From: JBCCRH01 sp039208045 | Lineage (GTDB): Bacteria; Bacteroidota; Bacteroidia; Chitinophagales; Saprospiraceae | Direction: 5' to 3' | Assembly (NCBI GenBank): GCA_039208045.1 | Contig: JBCCRH010000244.1 | Location: 1-9,137 of the forward strand | DNA length: 9,137 bases | In this document: positions 1 to 6,648 of the stretch, in pieces | Layout of the letters: the number at the start of each line of letters is the position of its first letter | Numbering within the stretch: the first letter of the stretch is position 1 | Made by a program: the position numbers and the translations under genes | Notes under the pieces: generated by a model | Seen by the model: only the letters and a program-made list of their open reading frames with translations | Told to the model about the DNA's origin: nothing | Database searches by the model: none

Positions 1-19
1 CCGAGGTTTTTCAAGCACC

Positions 20-47
20 CGTTGATCGAGCGAAGCCGAGATCAACG
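20..47. repeat. Short palindrome overlapping the 3' end of the T9SS gene
   Basis: Eight-base arms at 20-27 (cgttgatc) and 40-47 (gatcaacg) are exact reverse complements around a 12-base loop. The stop codon (42-44) of the upstream minus-strand gene lies within the right arm. No T tract follows on the minus strand, so it is not a classic intrinsic terminator. The loop resembles short dispersed palindromes that I recall from Bacteroidota genomes; that resemblance is from memory and was not tested. Confidence 0.45.
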
Positions 48-1418
48 CCCCCCCTTCACCACCCGCTTACTCGCATACCTCCCAGAAATAGTACTCACTG
101 CATGCACCAAATACACCCCATCCGCATACGTACTCAAATCCAACATAAATTGATTGCCACCCGGCGCCACCACCACTGTACCTCGCTGTAGTACCCTACC
201 CATCGCATCGTGAATGGTATAGCTGAGTGTATCAGCCTGCTTGGTTTCATAACCCAAAGTGAATTGTCCACTAGTTGGATTAGGGAAAATAGAGACTACC
301 GCCTCCAGCGCTTCAGGAGTGTCCGTATTGGTAAGAGCCTCTTGGGTAGAGAAATAAAGAGGCGAACTATAAATAGGAACACCATTGCACTCTACAGCTA
401 CGATCAGCATATACTCCAAATTGGGTAGTAGCCCTTCTAAAACGATTCGGGTATCTGTGACTTCCACTTCTACCAGCTCTGCATTGGGAAGAAAATTGAC
501 ATAAGTGACCACGTACTCCTCCACATCTTCTCGCCCTTCCCAAACCACCACTACCGTAGTCCCTTCAATACTTTCGATGTAGAGCTCTTCATCAATCCGG
601 TAGCAGCCTTGTGCTCCTTCTTCGAGTGTTGTGAATTCATCAATGTAGGAATCTACTGTTTCCTGCCCACACTCTGAGATGACTTGAAATTCGTACGTGG
701 TTAATGGGTCAAGGTCTTGCAGGAAAATTTCCGCTTCCCGCAGTTCTATGGCTATCCACTCCTCCGCCCCCAATACCCGATACCGGAAGGTAAAAAGAAA
801 GGGAATCTCCTCGTCTTCAAAAATATCCTCCTCGTCTTCGTCATCTAAGATGGGTTCAAACTCCCATAGGATGTAGGCTTCGGTATCTGAGACGTCTACG
901 ACTATGATTTCCTCAAAATCTACACAGGGCAGCCCCTCACCTCTCGGAATATCCATCTGGTCGGGCAGAAGGTTAAATTTAATCTCTGCAATGCCTGCAC
1001 AGTTGGGGTCGCCATAGTTGCTTAGGGCGGTAAGCAGCACATAGCGCGCCTGGATCCCCACCAAATCGGGGCCAGGGAAGCCACCATATACAGCATTGCC
1101 CTGCGCTTTTGGAAAGTTCAGCTCGCCCCAATACGTCCAATTTATCCCATCTATGGAGTAGTCGATTTTTACTTCCCTAAAACCTTGGTTGAGTCGATTG
1201 GGCGCATTGGTATTCCATACCCAAGATTTGGATAAATTCCTTACGGCTCCAAAATCGTATTGCACCCAATGGGTGTTGCCATATGCTGCTTTCGGATTGG
1301 CGCTTACTTGGCAGGACTGCCAGGTGTCTTCCCAGATGCTTGCATCTGGTTCGAAGCATTGTGCTGCTAGAGCGGTAGCTAGTGACACGTAAATTATAGT
1401 TAATAGTATATTTTTCAT
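42..1418 (-). CDS. Secreted discoidin-like / fibronectin type III protein with T9SS sorting domain
   Basis: Predicted 458-residue exported protein. Residues 1-20 (MKNILLTIIYVSLATALAAQ) form a Sec signal peptide. Residues 21-150 resemble an F5/8 type C (discoidin-like) carbohydrate-binding fold, with WVQYDFG, a following W-rich strand and ARYVLLTA near its end. Two fibronectin type III domains follow at about 166-264 and 278-357; the first carries an acidic insert at 192-204. Residues 377-458 are a typical type A T9SS C-terminal domain (IFPNPTSG, then DAMGRVL, then LSTYADGVYLV), which in this family directs export across the outer membrane and attachment to the surface. An in-frame start lies 24 codons upstream, but I chose 1418 because the signal peptide begins there and the extension crosses a hairpin-rich spacer. 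No catalytic domain is visible, so a binding or adhesin role is inferred. It is the last gene of a likely operon with the DUF1501 and DUF1800 genes. The tail ends KGGR, encoded by a G run next to a palindrome, which is unusual for this domain. Confidence 0.88.
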   Translation of the reverse strand: MKNILLTIIYVSLATALAAQCFEPDASIWEDTWQSCQVSANPKAAYGNTHWVQYDFGAVRNLSKSWVWNTNAPNRLNQGFREVKIDYSIDGINWTYWGELNFPKAQGNAVYGGFPGPDLVGIQARYVLLTALSNYGDPNCAGIAEIKFNLLPDQMDIPRGEGLPCVDFEEIIVVDVSDTEAYILWEFEPILDDEDEEDIFEDEEIPFLFTFRYRVLGAEEWIAIELREAEIFLQDLDPLTTYEFQVISECGQETVDSYIDEFTTLEEGAQGCYRIDEELYIESIEGTTVVVVWEGREDVEEYVVTYVNFLPNAELVEVEVTDTRIVLEGLLPNLEYMLIVAVECNGVPIYSSPLYFSTQEALTNTDTPEALEAVVSIFPNPTSGQFTLGYETKQADTLSYTIHDAMGRVLQRGTVVVAPGGNQFMLDLSTYADGVYLVHAVSTISGRYASKRVVKGGR

Positions 1419-1466
1419 GCTTGGTTTCAATTTTAGATATTCATGACTCGACACGTGGATTACAAA

Positions 1467-1503
1467 CCTGCCCGATGCAGGCGGGTCCACTAGGCGCGTG
1501 CCT
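1467..1503. repeat. Pair of small hairpins between the DUF1501 and T9SS genes
   Basis: The 93-base spacer contains cctgc (1467-1471) facing gcagg (1477-1481), and next to it aggc (1492-1495) facing gcct (1500-1503). The block is G+C-rich compared with the A+T-rich sequence around it. It could be a dispersed palindromic repeat, or a structure that slows or stabilises the polycistronic message. No T tract follows on the minus strand, so termination is not supported. Confidence 0.35.
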
Positions 1504-1511
1504 GGCCAGTT

Positions 1512-2927
1512 TTAAATATTCATAAACCCAATTGGAGCCTGGGGCGACATAGTGTTGTAGAAGTTGCCAATATTTGGGAATAGGGTGACCAACTCCGACT
1601 TGGATACCCCATACCAGAGGGCTAGCTCGGCAAAATATTCATCAGTAGAGAGTTGTGGAATAAGGACGCCACCGCCTACTTCTAGATCGCCCCCCAGCAA
1701 GAGACTTGGATAAGAGCCGTACACCTCTTGGCCTTTCACCTGGCTGCCCATGACCAATACATTTCCACCCCAGCCGTGATCTGTACCATTGCCATTAGAG
1801 GTAAGCGTACGTGCGAAATCGGAGATGGTGAAGGTGGTTACACAGTCCTCTAGGTTCAGTTCTGCTAGTGCGGCTTGAAACTCGCTCATGGCCTTGCTGA
1901 CGATGCCCAGCATTTGGTTGTGATTATTGAGGAGCTCGTCGTGGTGATCCCAGCCATCAAAGCGGATAAAGAAGGTTTGGCGGCTGACGCCCAATTGCTC
2001 GCGCACTTTCATGGTGCGGGCGACCATGCGCAGGCGCTGCGATAGCTCACTCTCCGAGAAGGTGGTGCTAAGAGTAGAGTTCCCTACTGCTGCACTAAAC
2101 AGCTCGTGTGTGTTCTGACTTGCCTTCACCACATCGGCATAGGACTGTTTAAAAATATCCTGATACTGCTGCTCCATCAGGCTATTGACTGCTTCAGTGC
2201 GAATCTGATTGAAGGTAGACATACCACCATAGCCTGTGATTCCCTGACTTCCACTTCCTACTGGCAAAATGCTGTACTCCGCAGCTTCTTGGCCCAGCTG
2301 GAAGAGGTTTTTTCCCGAAAGGGAGATGTTCATCGAAATATTCTGGTTGGTGTTGGCGGATTGTACCAAGTCGGCTAAGCGCCCGCCCCAGCCAGTGGCG
2401 GCATTGGTTTGCGGGACGGACGTTTGCCATTGCTTATCTTGATCGGCATGGGAATAAAGCCCGAAAGGGAGGCTTGCCCCATTGTTGTAAGAAGCTTTGG
2501 TGGTGGGCTGTACTAGGGTTCCTACATTGCAGACAACGGCCAACTTGCCTTGGTCGAATAAGCCTTGCATCTCGGGCATGGCGGGGTGGATACCTAGCTC
2601 CTTTTCATTGTAGGTCAATGGATTCAGGCTTAGCATCTGATCTTGGGCCAACGACATATTAGAGCGGGTGATAGCATACTCATTATAGGAGGCATTATCA
2701 CGGGGCAAGATCATATTGAACGAATCATTGCCGCCACCCAACATGATACACACCAACGCTCGGTAGTCGTCATTGATGCTCAGATAGGGCGCATTCGTGA
2801 TAGAAGCGGCATTCATGCTCTGCAAATTGAAGAGCGTAGAGAAGAAGGTGGTCGAACCAACTGCGGCACAGCTCATGGTGCCAATGAAGTTGCGCCGACT
2901 ATATTTTTTATGATGGTGTCTGGACAT
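1512..2927 (-). CDS. DUF1501 family protein with Tat signal
   Basis: Predicted 471-residue protein of the DUF1501 family (PF07394), whose biochemical role is not established. The N terminus carries a twin-arginine motif, YSRRNFIG at residues 9-16, followed by a short hydrophobic stretch, so it should leave the cytoplasm folded through the Tat pathway. Family hallmarks are visible in order: LVCIMLGGGNDSFNMILP at 58-75, GIHPAMPEMQGLFDQGKLAVV at about 112-132, YSHADQDKQW at 158-167, FDGWDHHD at 323-330, SDFARTLTSNG at 369-379 and GTDHGWGG at 381-388. From memory the family belongs to the alkaline phosphatase-like superfamily, so the conserved Asp and His clusters might bind metal; that is inference. 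Its start lies 16 bases after the DUF1800 stop, which supports co-transcription. DUF1800 and DUF1501 genes are adjacent in many Bacteroidota, Planctomycetota and Proteobacteria. Confidence 0.93.
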   Translation of the reverse strand: MSRHHHKKYSRRNFIGTMSCAAVGSTTFFSTLFNLQSMNAASITNAPYLSINDDYRALVCIMLGGGNDSFNMILPRDNASYNEYAITRSNMSLAQDQMLSLNPLTYNEKELGIHPAMPEMQGLFDQGKLAVVCNVGTLVQPTTKASYNNGASLPFGLYSHADQDKQWQTSVPQTNAATGWGGRLADLVQSANTNQNISMNISLSGKNLFQLGQEAAEYSILPVGSGSQGITGYGGMSTFNQIRTEAVNSLMEQQYQDIFKQSYADVVKASQNTHELFSAAVGNSTLSTTFSESELSQRLRMVARTMKVREQLGVSRQTFFIRFDGWDHHDELLNNHNQMLGIVSKAMSEFQAALAELNLEDCVTTFTISDFARTLTSNGNGTDHGWGGNVLVMGSQVKGQEVYGSYPSLLLGGDLEVGGGVLIPQLSTDEYFAELALWYGVSKSELVTLFPNIGNFYNTMSPQAPIGFMNI

Positions 2928-2943
2928 ATTATCTAGTTTAGGA

Positions 2944-4752
2944 TTATTTCAAAATGACGTAATCGGGAGAAATTAAGATGAGGTAGAGGGCCAGCTTGAG
3001 GCGTTCGCCAGGCTCTTGGAGCTGGTTGATGGCATTTCCAATAATAGCTTTAGTAGTATCGGTAAGCATTCCGTTGGCCAAAAGAATATCGAGGTAATTC
3101 AGAAGAGCCGCTGTATCGTCAATCAATTCTAGTGGGCCTTCATAGTCGACTGTTTCATCGTCCAATAAAAATGGAAATCCATCATCTTCGCCAACATCTG
3201 GAATTTCCTCCCCTTCTACACAAAATTCATCATAGGTTCCTCCTGCCGTCACTCGCGCTTCCACTTCATTAATGGCGCCGATGGCGTTTGTGGAATTGAG
3301 AATCTGAAATTCGGGAGCAACTAGGTAACTCTGACTAATGGGCCCTTGCGGCGCATAGTCGGGCAGGTAAAAGTTGAAGACACTGGGCGCTGCCATCGGT
3401 GCTTGGCCCGTGTTTTGCCCAAAGCAATACAATTCATTCATAAAGTCATGGTATGCATTGGGCCGTAATTGGAAGGCTTTATAAAAATTCATTAGGCGTA
3501 CGATGGGTGCGCGCAGCTTTCCAAAAGTATAGCCTTCTGTAGTATTGCAAGTGCGAGCTTGTGGGTGGAGTAGAATGGTGCGCAGCACTTGCTGAAAGTT
3601 GCCTGGTTCAGTGGGCTGAAATACGCTAGCTACTGCTTGTACGTAGCTTGGTGACGGATTAGAAGTGGTGAACATTTGGATCAGTGCTTTAGCAATAAAA
3701 GGGGCCGTATTGGGATGGGTCGCTAAATGATCGATCGTCTGCTCAATATCGACCAGGCCGGGCTGATTGGCGGGTAGTACTACGCCATTAAGCAAGTGCT
3801 TTTCGCTGGTATCGTGCTGTTCTTCGTACATCTGCATGGGGTCCCGAACAGCAGCTACTTGTCCGCCTAGGTCATCAGGTGGCGTTCCAAATTCGGCCTC
3901 TTCCCCATTGGAACCCAAGCCGGTAAATACTTGTGCAAATTCTTTGATATCATCATTGTTATAGGTTGGAATAAACTGCCCATTGCTATCGTACTTGCGC
4001 GTGCCATTGGGGTTAAGTTCCCAAAGACCGATGCTAAAAAGCTGCATAATCTCCCGAGCATAGTTCTCGTCAGGCCGAATATTAAGTTCTTCATTTGCTT
4101 TGGGATTATTGATATGCGACAGGAAAATACCCATAGCCGGGCTGAGCGTGACATCCATCATCAGGTTTTTGTACTGCCCAAAGGAGTTGCGCAGTAGCAT
4201 GTCGTAGTAGTAGCCAACAAAATTTCCCACATCGGTAAATAGATCAGAATTATCATTAATCACCATGATCTGGCTGAGATTGAAGGCCATGCGTTGGCGC
4301 AGCAGGTCGGGGCTAGTGAGGTTGTTGGTAAGCCAGGCCGAGCGAAAGCGGCCGGAGTAGACGCTTTCTTCTGGCAAGCCATCCGCCGCATCATAAGCTC
4401 TATTTTGCCGATGCATTCGCTCCATCACACTCAGGGTGGGTAGGGCAAACTGCTCGTCGAGCCAGGCTTCGTAGCCCATAGCTGCCGTCATTTGGATGGT
4501 CGCAAAGTCGGTGCCAAAGGTGGCTTGCGCCAAAAAGCGGGAGGCGTCTTTGAGTTGTTCTTCATTTTCGATATCGAAGCCGTCAATAGTTTGGTCACCA
4601 GCAGTGCCGTTGGAGGCGGAGCTGGTGGTGACACTCACATTATTGGTGTGGCCTGCGCCGAGAAAGTCTAGATGAGGAACCTGGGCATTTTGCCGAAAGG
4701 CTACCAACTGCAAGAGCAGCAGCCAAAAAAGATAGTATTTGGATTGATCCAT
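2944..4752 (-). CDS. DUF1800 family exported protein
   Basis: Predicted 602-residue protein of the DUF1800 family (PF08811), function unknown. Residues 1-23 form a plausible Sec signal peptide (hydrophobic FWLLLLQLVAF, then QNA before the probable cleavage site). The domain starts at about residue 70 with SRFLAQATFG (71-80), then LRQRMAFNLSQ (151-161), YYYDMLLRNSFGQYKNL (181-197), SPAMGIFLS (204-212), RPDENYAREIMQLFSIGLWELN (226-247) and DIKEFAQVFTGL (268-279). The C-terminal half has KLRAPIVRLMNF and a PSVFNFYLPDY block, and the protein ends SPDYVILK, all as expected for the family. An acidic insert at about 509-547 (EGEE, GEDD, DDE) interrupts the C-terminal part and is probably lineage-specific. 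It is the first gene of the probable DUF1800-DUF1501-T9SS operon. No T9SS tail is seen, so it is probably periplasmic unless exported in another way. Confidence 0.92.
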   Translation of the reverse strand: MDQSKYYLFWLLLLQLVAFRQNAQVPHLDFLGAGHTNNVSVTTSSASNGTAGDQTIDGFDIENEEQLKDASRFLAQATFGTDFATIQMTAAMGYEAWLDEQFALPTLSVMERMHRQNRAYDAADGLPEESVYSGRFRSAWLTNNLTSPDLLRQRMAFNLSQIMVINDNSDLFTDVGNFVGYYYDMLLRNSFGQYKNLMMDVTLSPAMGIFLSHINNPKANEELNIRPDENYAREIMQLFSIGLWELNPNGTRKYDSNGQFIPTYNNDDIKEFAQVFTGLGSNGEEAEFGTPPDDLGGQVAAVRDPMQMYEEQHDTSEKHLLNGVVLPANQPGLVDIEQTIDHLATHPNTAPFIAKALIQMFTTSNPSPSYVQAVASVFQPTEPGNFQQVLRTILLHPQARTCNTTEGYTFGKLRAPIVRLMNFYKAFQLRPNAYHDFMNELYCFGQNTGQAPMAAPSVFNFYLPDYAPQGPISQSYLVAPEFQILNSTNAIGAINEVEARVTAGGTYDEFCVEGEEIPDVGEDDGFPFLLDDETVDYEGPLELIDDTAALLNYLDILLANGMLTDTTKAIIGNAINQLQEPGERLKLALYLILISPDYVILK

Positions 4753-4815
4753 AAACGCGATTTAAGGGTAAGTTAAATTCGTTGTTTATGAATGAGACAG
4801 GGAAGGCGGGAAATA

Positions 4816-4841
4816 CCCTACCTGTGGTGGGGCGTTTTTTT
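4816..4841 (+). terminator. Intrinsic terminator-like hairpin on the plus strand
   Basis: ccctacc (4816-4822) pairs with ggtgggg (4826-4832) around a tgt loop: seven pairs including one U-G wobble that pairs only as plus-strand RNA. Two bases later comes a run of seven T (4835-4841). This is good intrinsic-terminator geometry, but no plus-strand gene lies upstream; it could only end an antisense transcript across DUF1800 or be part of the repeat region that follows. On the minus strand no T run follows the stem. Confidence 0.45.
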
Positions 4842-4844
4842 CAA

Positions 4845-5019
4845 TACTTGCAGCTTGCCTACCTAAGGCAGACAGAGTAGGGCACGCATTGGTGGTTTAT
4901 AGGTAGTTTATCCTTACAGGTAATGGGCTCGTTCTAGTCCAACGCTGTCCTAGAAGGACAAACTGTCTATAAATCAGTCTATTACTTGCAAAGAGCGCCC
5001 GACTTTGTTGGGCAGCCTA
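4845..5019 (+). repeat. Tandem structured repeat, copy 1 (175 bp, candidate ncRNA)
   Basis: First of two 175-base copies, roughly 83% identical by hand alignment with no net indel; the second is at 5067-5241, giving a 222-base period. Read as plus-strand RNA it can form: P1, tgcct (4856-4860) with aggca (4866-4870); P2, a 21-bp helix of 4893-4913 with 4956-4976, broken only by one A-C mismatch and including three G-U pairs; P3, cgtt (4930-4933) with aacg (4941-4944); P4, tgtcct with aggaca (4946-4960); and P5, gcccgac (4997-5003) with gttgggc (5007-5013). P4 and P2 share bases and cannot coexist. The length is not a multiple of three and no reading frame is kept. No terminal inverted repeats are seen. 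The plus strand is assigned because the wobbles become A-C mismatches on the other strand. Confidence 0.6.
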
Positions 5020-5066
5020 CATGTCTTCGCGAAACTGGGACTAACCAAGGCTTGGCAATGACTAGG

Positions 5067-5241
5067 TACTTGCAGCTTGTCTACCTAAGGCAGACAGAGC
5101 GGAACACACGCAGGCTTATTATAGACGGTTTGTCTCTACAGGTAACGGGCTTGTTCTAGTCCAATGCTGTCCTGGAAGGACAAACTGACTATAACCTAGT
5201 CCATTACTTGCAAAGAGCGCCCGACTCTGTTGGGCAGCCTA
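5067..5241 (+). repeat. Tandem structured repeat, copy 2 (175 bp, candidate ncRNA)
   Basis: Second copy, exactly as long as copy 1. The stems persist. In P1, tgtct replaces tgcct and still pairs with aggca through a U-G wobble. P2 is a 17-bp helix of 5119-5135 with 5178-5194, with one A-A mismatch. In P3, tgtt (5152-5155) pairs with aatg (5163-5166), where both changes from copy 1 turn C-G and G-C pairs into U-G and G-U. P4 (5168-5182) changes only in its loop. P5 pairs 5219-5225 with 5229-5235, and only its loop differs. Outside a diverged block near repeat positions 41-60, about 17 of 19 substitutions are transitions. The pattern suggests selection for RNA structure, though a dispersed repeat family that duplicated locally is also possible. 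Confidence 0.6.
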
Positions 5242-5272
5242 GATCGATGCAGCCCTGATGGAAGCGGTATGA

Positions 5273-5376
5273 GGAGTAAGCGCAAAGCTAATATTACTCC
5301 CGTGCTAGGTGGCTGAGCGAATACTTAGAGGGAAGACACCTGGCACGGGAATAGTAGTATAGCTTTGCGCTACTCC
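5273..5376. repeat. Long imperfect inverted repeat (104 bp)
   Basis: The left arm (5273-5311) and right arm (5337-5376) are near reverse complements around a 25-base loop. The outer section pairs ggagt and agcgcaaagcta with their complements, separated by a single-base bulge. The inner section pairs cccgtgctaggtg with cacctggcacggg, with one T-G wobble on the plus strand. A short A+T-rich internal loop of 8 and 10 bases separates the two. It lies 53 bases beyond the stop of the barrel gene at 5430. No T tract follows on either strand, so it is not a standard terminator. It may be a MITE-like or REP-like repeat, or an RNA structure protecting the 3' end of the barrel mRNA. Confidence 0.7.
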
Positions 5377-5429
5377 GAATTTTAGCGGACAGCAGGATAA
5401 GCTGCCCAAAATGAGCGTACTAAGGTTTT

Positions 5430-6563
5430 TTATCGGGTAATAAAGCCTACAATCCCTACTCTAACCCCAATAATATCACCAGATACAGGGTCAGCCTCGG
5501 CAGTGGTAGTCCAATTGTAATTCACTTGTGCTGATAAAGCTAGATTTTCACTAACGGTAAGCAATGTTCCTGCGCCTACTTCTAGCCCCAAGAGATTTCT
5601 AGAGACATCCGTATTGCTCACCCAAACACGACTATAGGTTATCCCTAATACTCCAAAGGGGATGATACCGTTACCGAGGTCATAAAAGTACCCAGCGCTA
5701 GGGCCTATGGCGAGGCCATGAGTTGAGTTTTCGTCTCCTCCCGTCCAGTTGATGGTATATGCCAACTGCGGACCTACAGCAATATTATCTGTCACAAAGA
5801 ATAAGGCACCAGGTAGGATACTAAAGGAGTTTACTCGCTCTTCATTTAGCTCATTGAGCTCCCCTCCTAAGCTCTCCAAGGAGAAGCTACCACCAATCAA
5901 GATATTTCCTTTGCGAATGGGAGAAACGATTTCTTTCTCTTCAGAGGTAGCCCTGCTTTCCCTATTGTTGAGGAAACCCACCAATCCTATATTGAGGCCG
6001 ATACCATTTCCATTGACAATCTCTTCAAAATCATCAAAAAAGGAGACGTCCTGCTGTTCCCAGTTATAAGCTAGCTCAGCAGAGATACCCAAGTTACCGA
6101 TGGTATAAATAGCCCCAGCACCTACTGAGAAGCCCCAACCATCCGCGTCTAGGTCTCCATCGGCAACCCAAGCATAGTTGTAACTCAATCCAACGGCTCC
6201 GAAAGGAATAAACCCATTGCCAAGATCGTAGTAATAGCCTGCCCTTGGGCCTAAATCAATGGTATTCGAAGAGGTGCCATCTACCCAAGATACCGTATAC
6301 CCTAGTTGCCCCCCCACCGCAAAGCGATCGGCAACAAAATATAGAGCATTCGGAGAAAAGCTAAAAGCATTGAATCGATTGTTATTATTGCCAAAGAGGT
6401 CACCGCCTTGGCTCGTTAGAGCAATAGAACCACCAAATAGTAAACTTCCCTTGTCTACCAAAGAGGGGGCATCTTCTTCTTTTTCATCTGAAGATTGGGC
6501 GATAAGGCTACTGGTCGCAAAAAACAGTAGCAAAAGTCCAAAAAAGTGCGCTTTTGATTTCAT
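5430..6563 (-). CDS. Outer-membrane beta-barrel protein with duplicated barrel domain (paralog 1)
   Basis: Predicted 377-residue outer-membrane protein. Residues 1-23 form a signal peptide (MKSKAHFF, hydrophobic core, ending IAQ). The mature part is an internal duplication: domain 1 at about 36-198 and domain 2 at 216-377, joined by a charged linker (TSEEKE). Each copy runs KGsLLfGGS, then a strand with ALYFVaD or ALFFVtD, GPxAGYxYDLGNGxIPFG, a GAGaxxTxxNL strand, and a closing strand VGFxxx. Alternating hydrophobic and polar residues with frequent Tyr, Trp and Gly fit an 8-stranded barrel of the OMP_b-brl type (PF13505), so the protein may form two small barrels or one larger barrel. The substrate or partner is unknown. 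It lies 85 bases after the stop of its paralog at 6649, transcribed in the same direction, with a very similar leader and signal peptide. Porin, adhesin or structural roles cannot be separated from sequence. Confidence 0.87.
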   Translation of the reverse strand: MKSKAHFFGLLLLFFATSSLIAQSSDEKEEDAPSLVDKGSLLFGGSIALTSQGGDLFGNNNNRFNAFSFSPNALYFVADRFAVGGQLGYTVSWVDGTSSNTIDLGPRAGYYYDLGNGFIPFGAVGLSYNYAWVADGDLDADGWGFSVGAGAIYTIGNLGISAELAYNWEQQDVSFFDDFEEIVNGNGIGLNIGLVGFLNNRESRATSEEKEIVSPIRKGNILIGGSFSLESLGGELNELNEERVNSFSILPGALFFVTDNIAVGPQLAYTINWTGGDENSTHGLAIGPSAGYFYDLGNGIIPFGVLGITYSRVWVSNTDVSRNLLGLEVGAGTLLTVSENLALSAQVNYNWTTTAEADPVSGDIIGVRVGIVGFITR

Positions 6564-6590
6564 ACTAAAGGTTTTATTGGTAAAGTGAAT
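6564..6590 (-). promoter_or_regulatory. Conserved leader upstream of barrel paralog 1
   Basis: The 27 bases before the start codon match those before the paralog at 7801-7827 with only a few differences: both read ttcactttac, then aataaaaccttt, toward the ATG on the minus strand. The spacer beyond this block is not obviously related between the two genes. The shared leader may affect translation initiation, or may simply be part of the duplicated unit. I could not identify a Bacteroidota -7 element in it. Confidence 0.45.
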
Positions 6591-6648
6591 GGATAGGCTA
6601 TTTTAACAGCGAATCCAAACAAGAAGTTTGCATAGCGTGTAGCTCGTA

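Larger units (their letters stand above)
4753..5429. other. 677-bp non-coding region rich in structured repeats
   Basis: I see no credible protein gene on either strand here. In plus-strand order it holds about 60 bases upstream of the DUF1800 start, a terminator-like hairpin (4816-4841), repeat copy 1 (4845-5019), a 47-base spacer with a small 11-base palindrome (ccaaggcttgg), repeat copy 2 (5067-5241), about 30 bases with nothing recognised, a long inverted repeat (5273-5376), and about 50 bases downstream of the barrel gene. The DUF1800 promoter should lie in the left part, but I could not find a convincing Bacteroidota -33/-7 pair. Confidence 0.7.

Noticed and set aside
1189..1392. Short plus-strand open frames inside the minus-strand genes, here and at 2106-2378, 2643-2936, 5749-6069 and 7505-7825
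   Set aside because: They lie antisense to well-supported genes, show no domain signature or signal peptide, and are expected as shadows.
1419..1470. Internal promoter before the T9SS gene (taaaattg resembles TAnnTTTG)
   Set aside because: One mismatch in the -7 element, and the nearest TTG is about 27 bases upstream, outside the usual 19-21 spacing.
1419..1490. N-terminal extension of the T9SS protein from the upstream ATG at 1490
   Set aside because: It would put 24 polar residues ahead of a clear signal peptide, and it crosses a hairpin-rich spacer; the internal ATG at 1418 is the better start.
4924..4950. tRNA-like segment: gttctagtcc in the 175-base repeats resembles a T arm
   Set aside because: The flanking bases do not form a 5-bp T stem, there is no acceptor, D or anticodon arm, and the segment fits better as the P3 hairpin.
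4845..5241. CRISPR-like array from the repeat-spacer-repeat arrangement
   Set aside because: There are only two units, each far longer (175 bases) than CRISPR repeats, with sequence drift and no cas genes.
6600..6648. Bacteroidota promoter before barrel paralog 1 (TTG, 19 bases, then TAGCCTAT)
   Set aside because: The spacing is right, but the -7 element matches only about half of TAnnTTTG, which is not enough.
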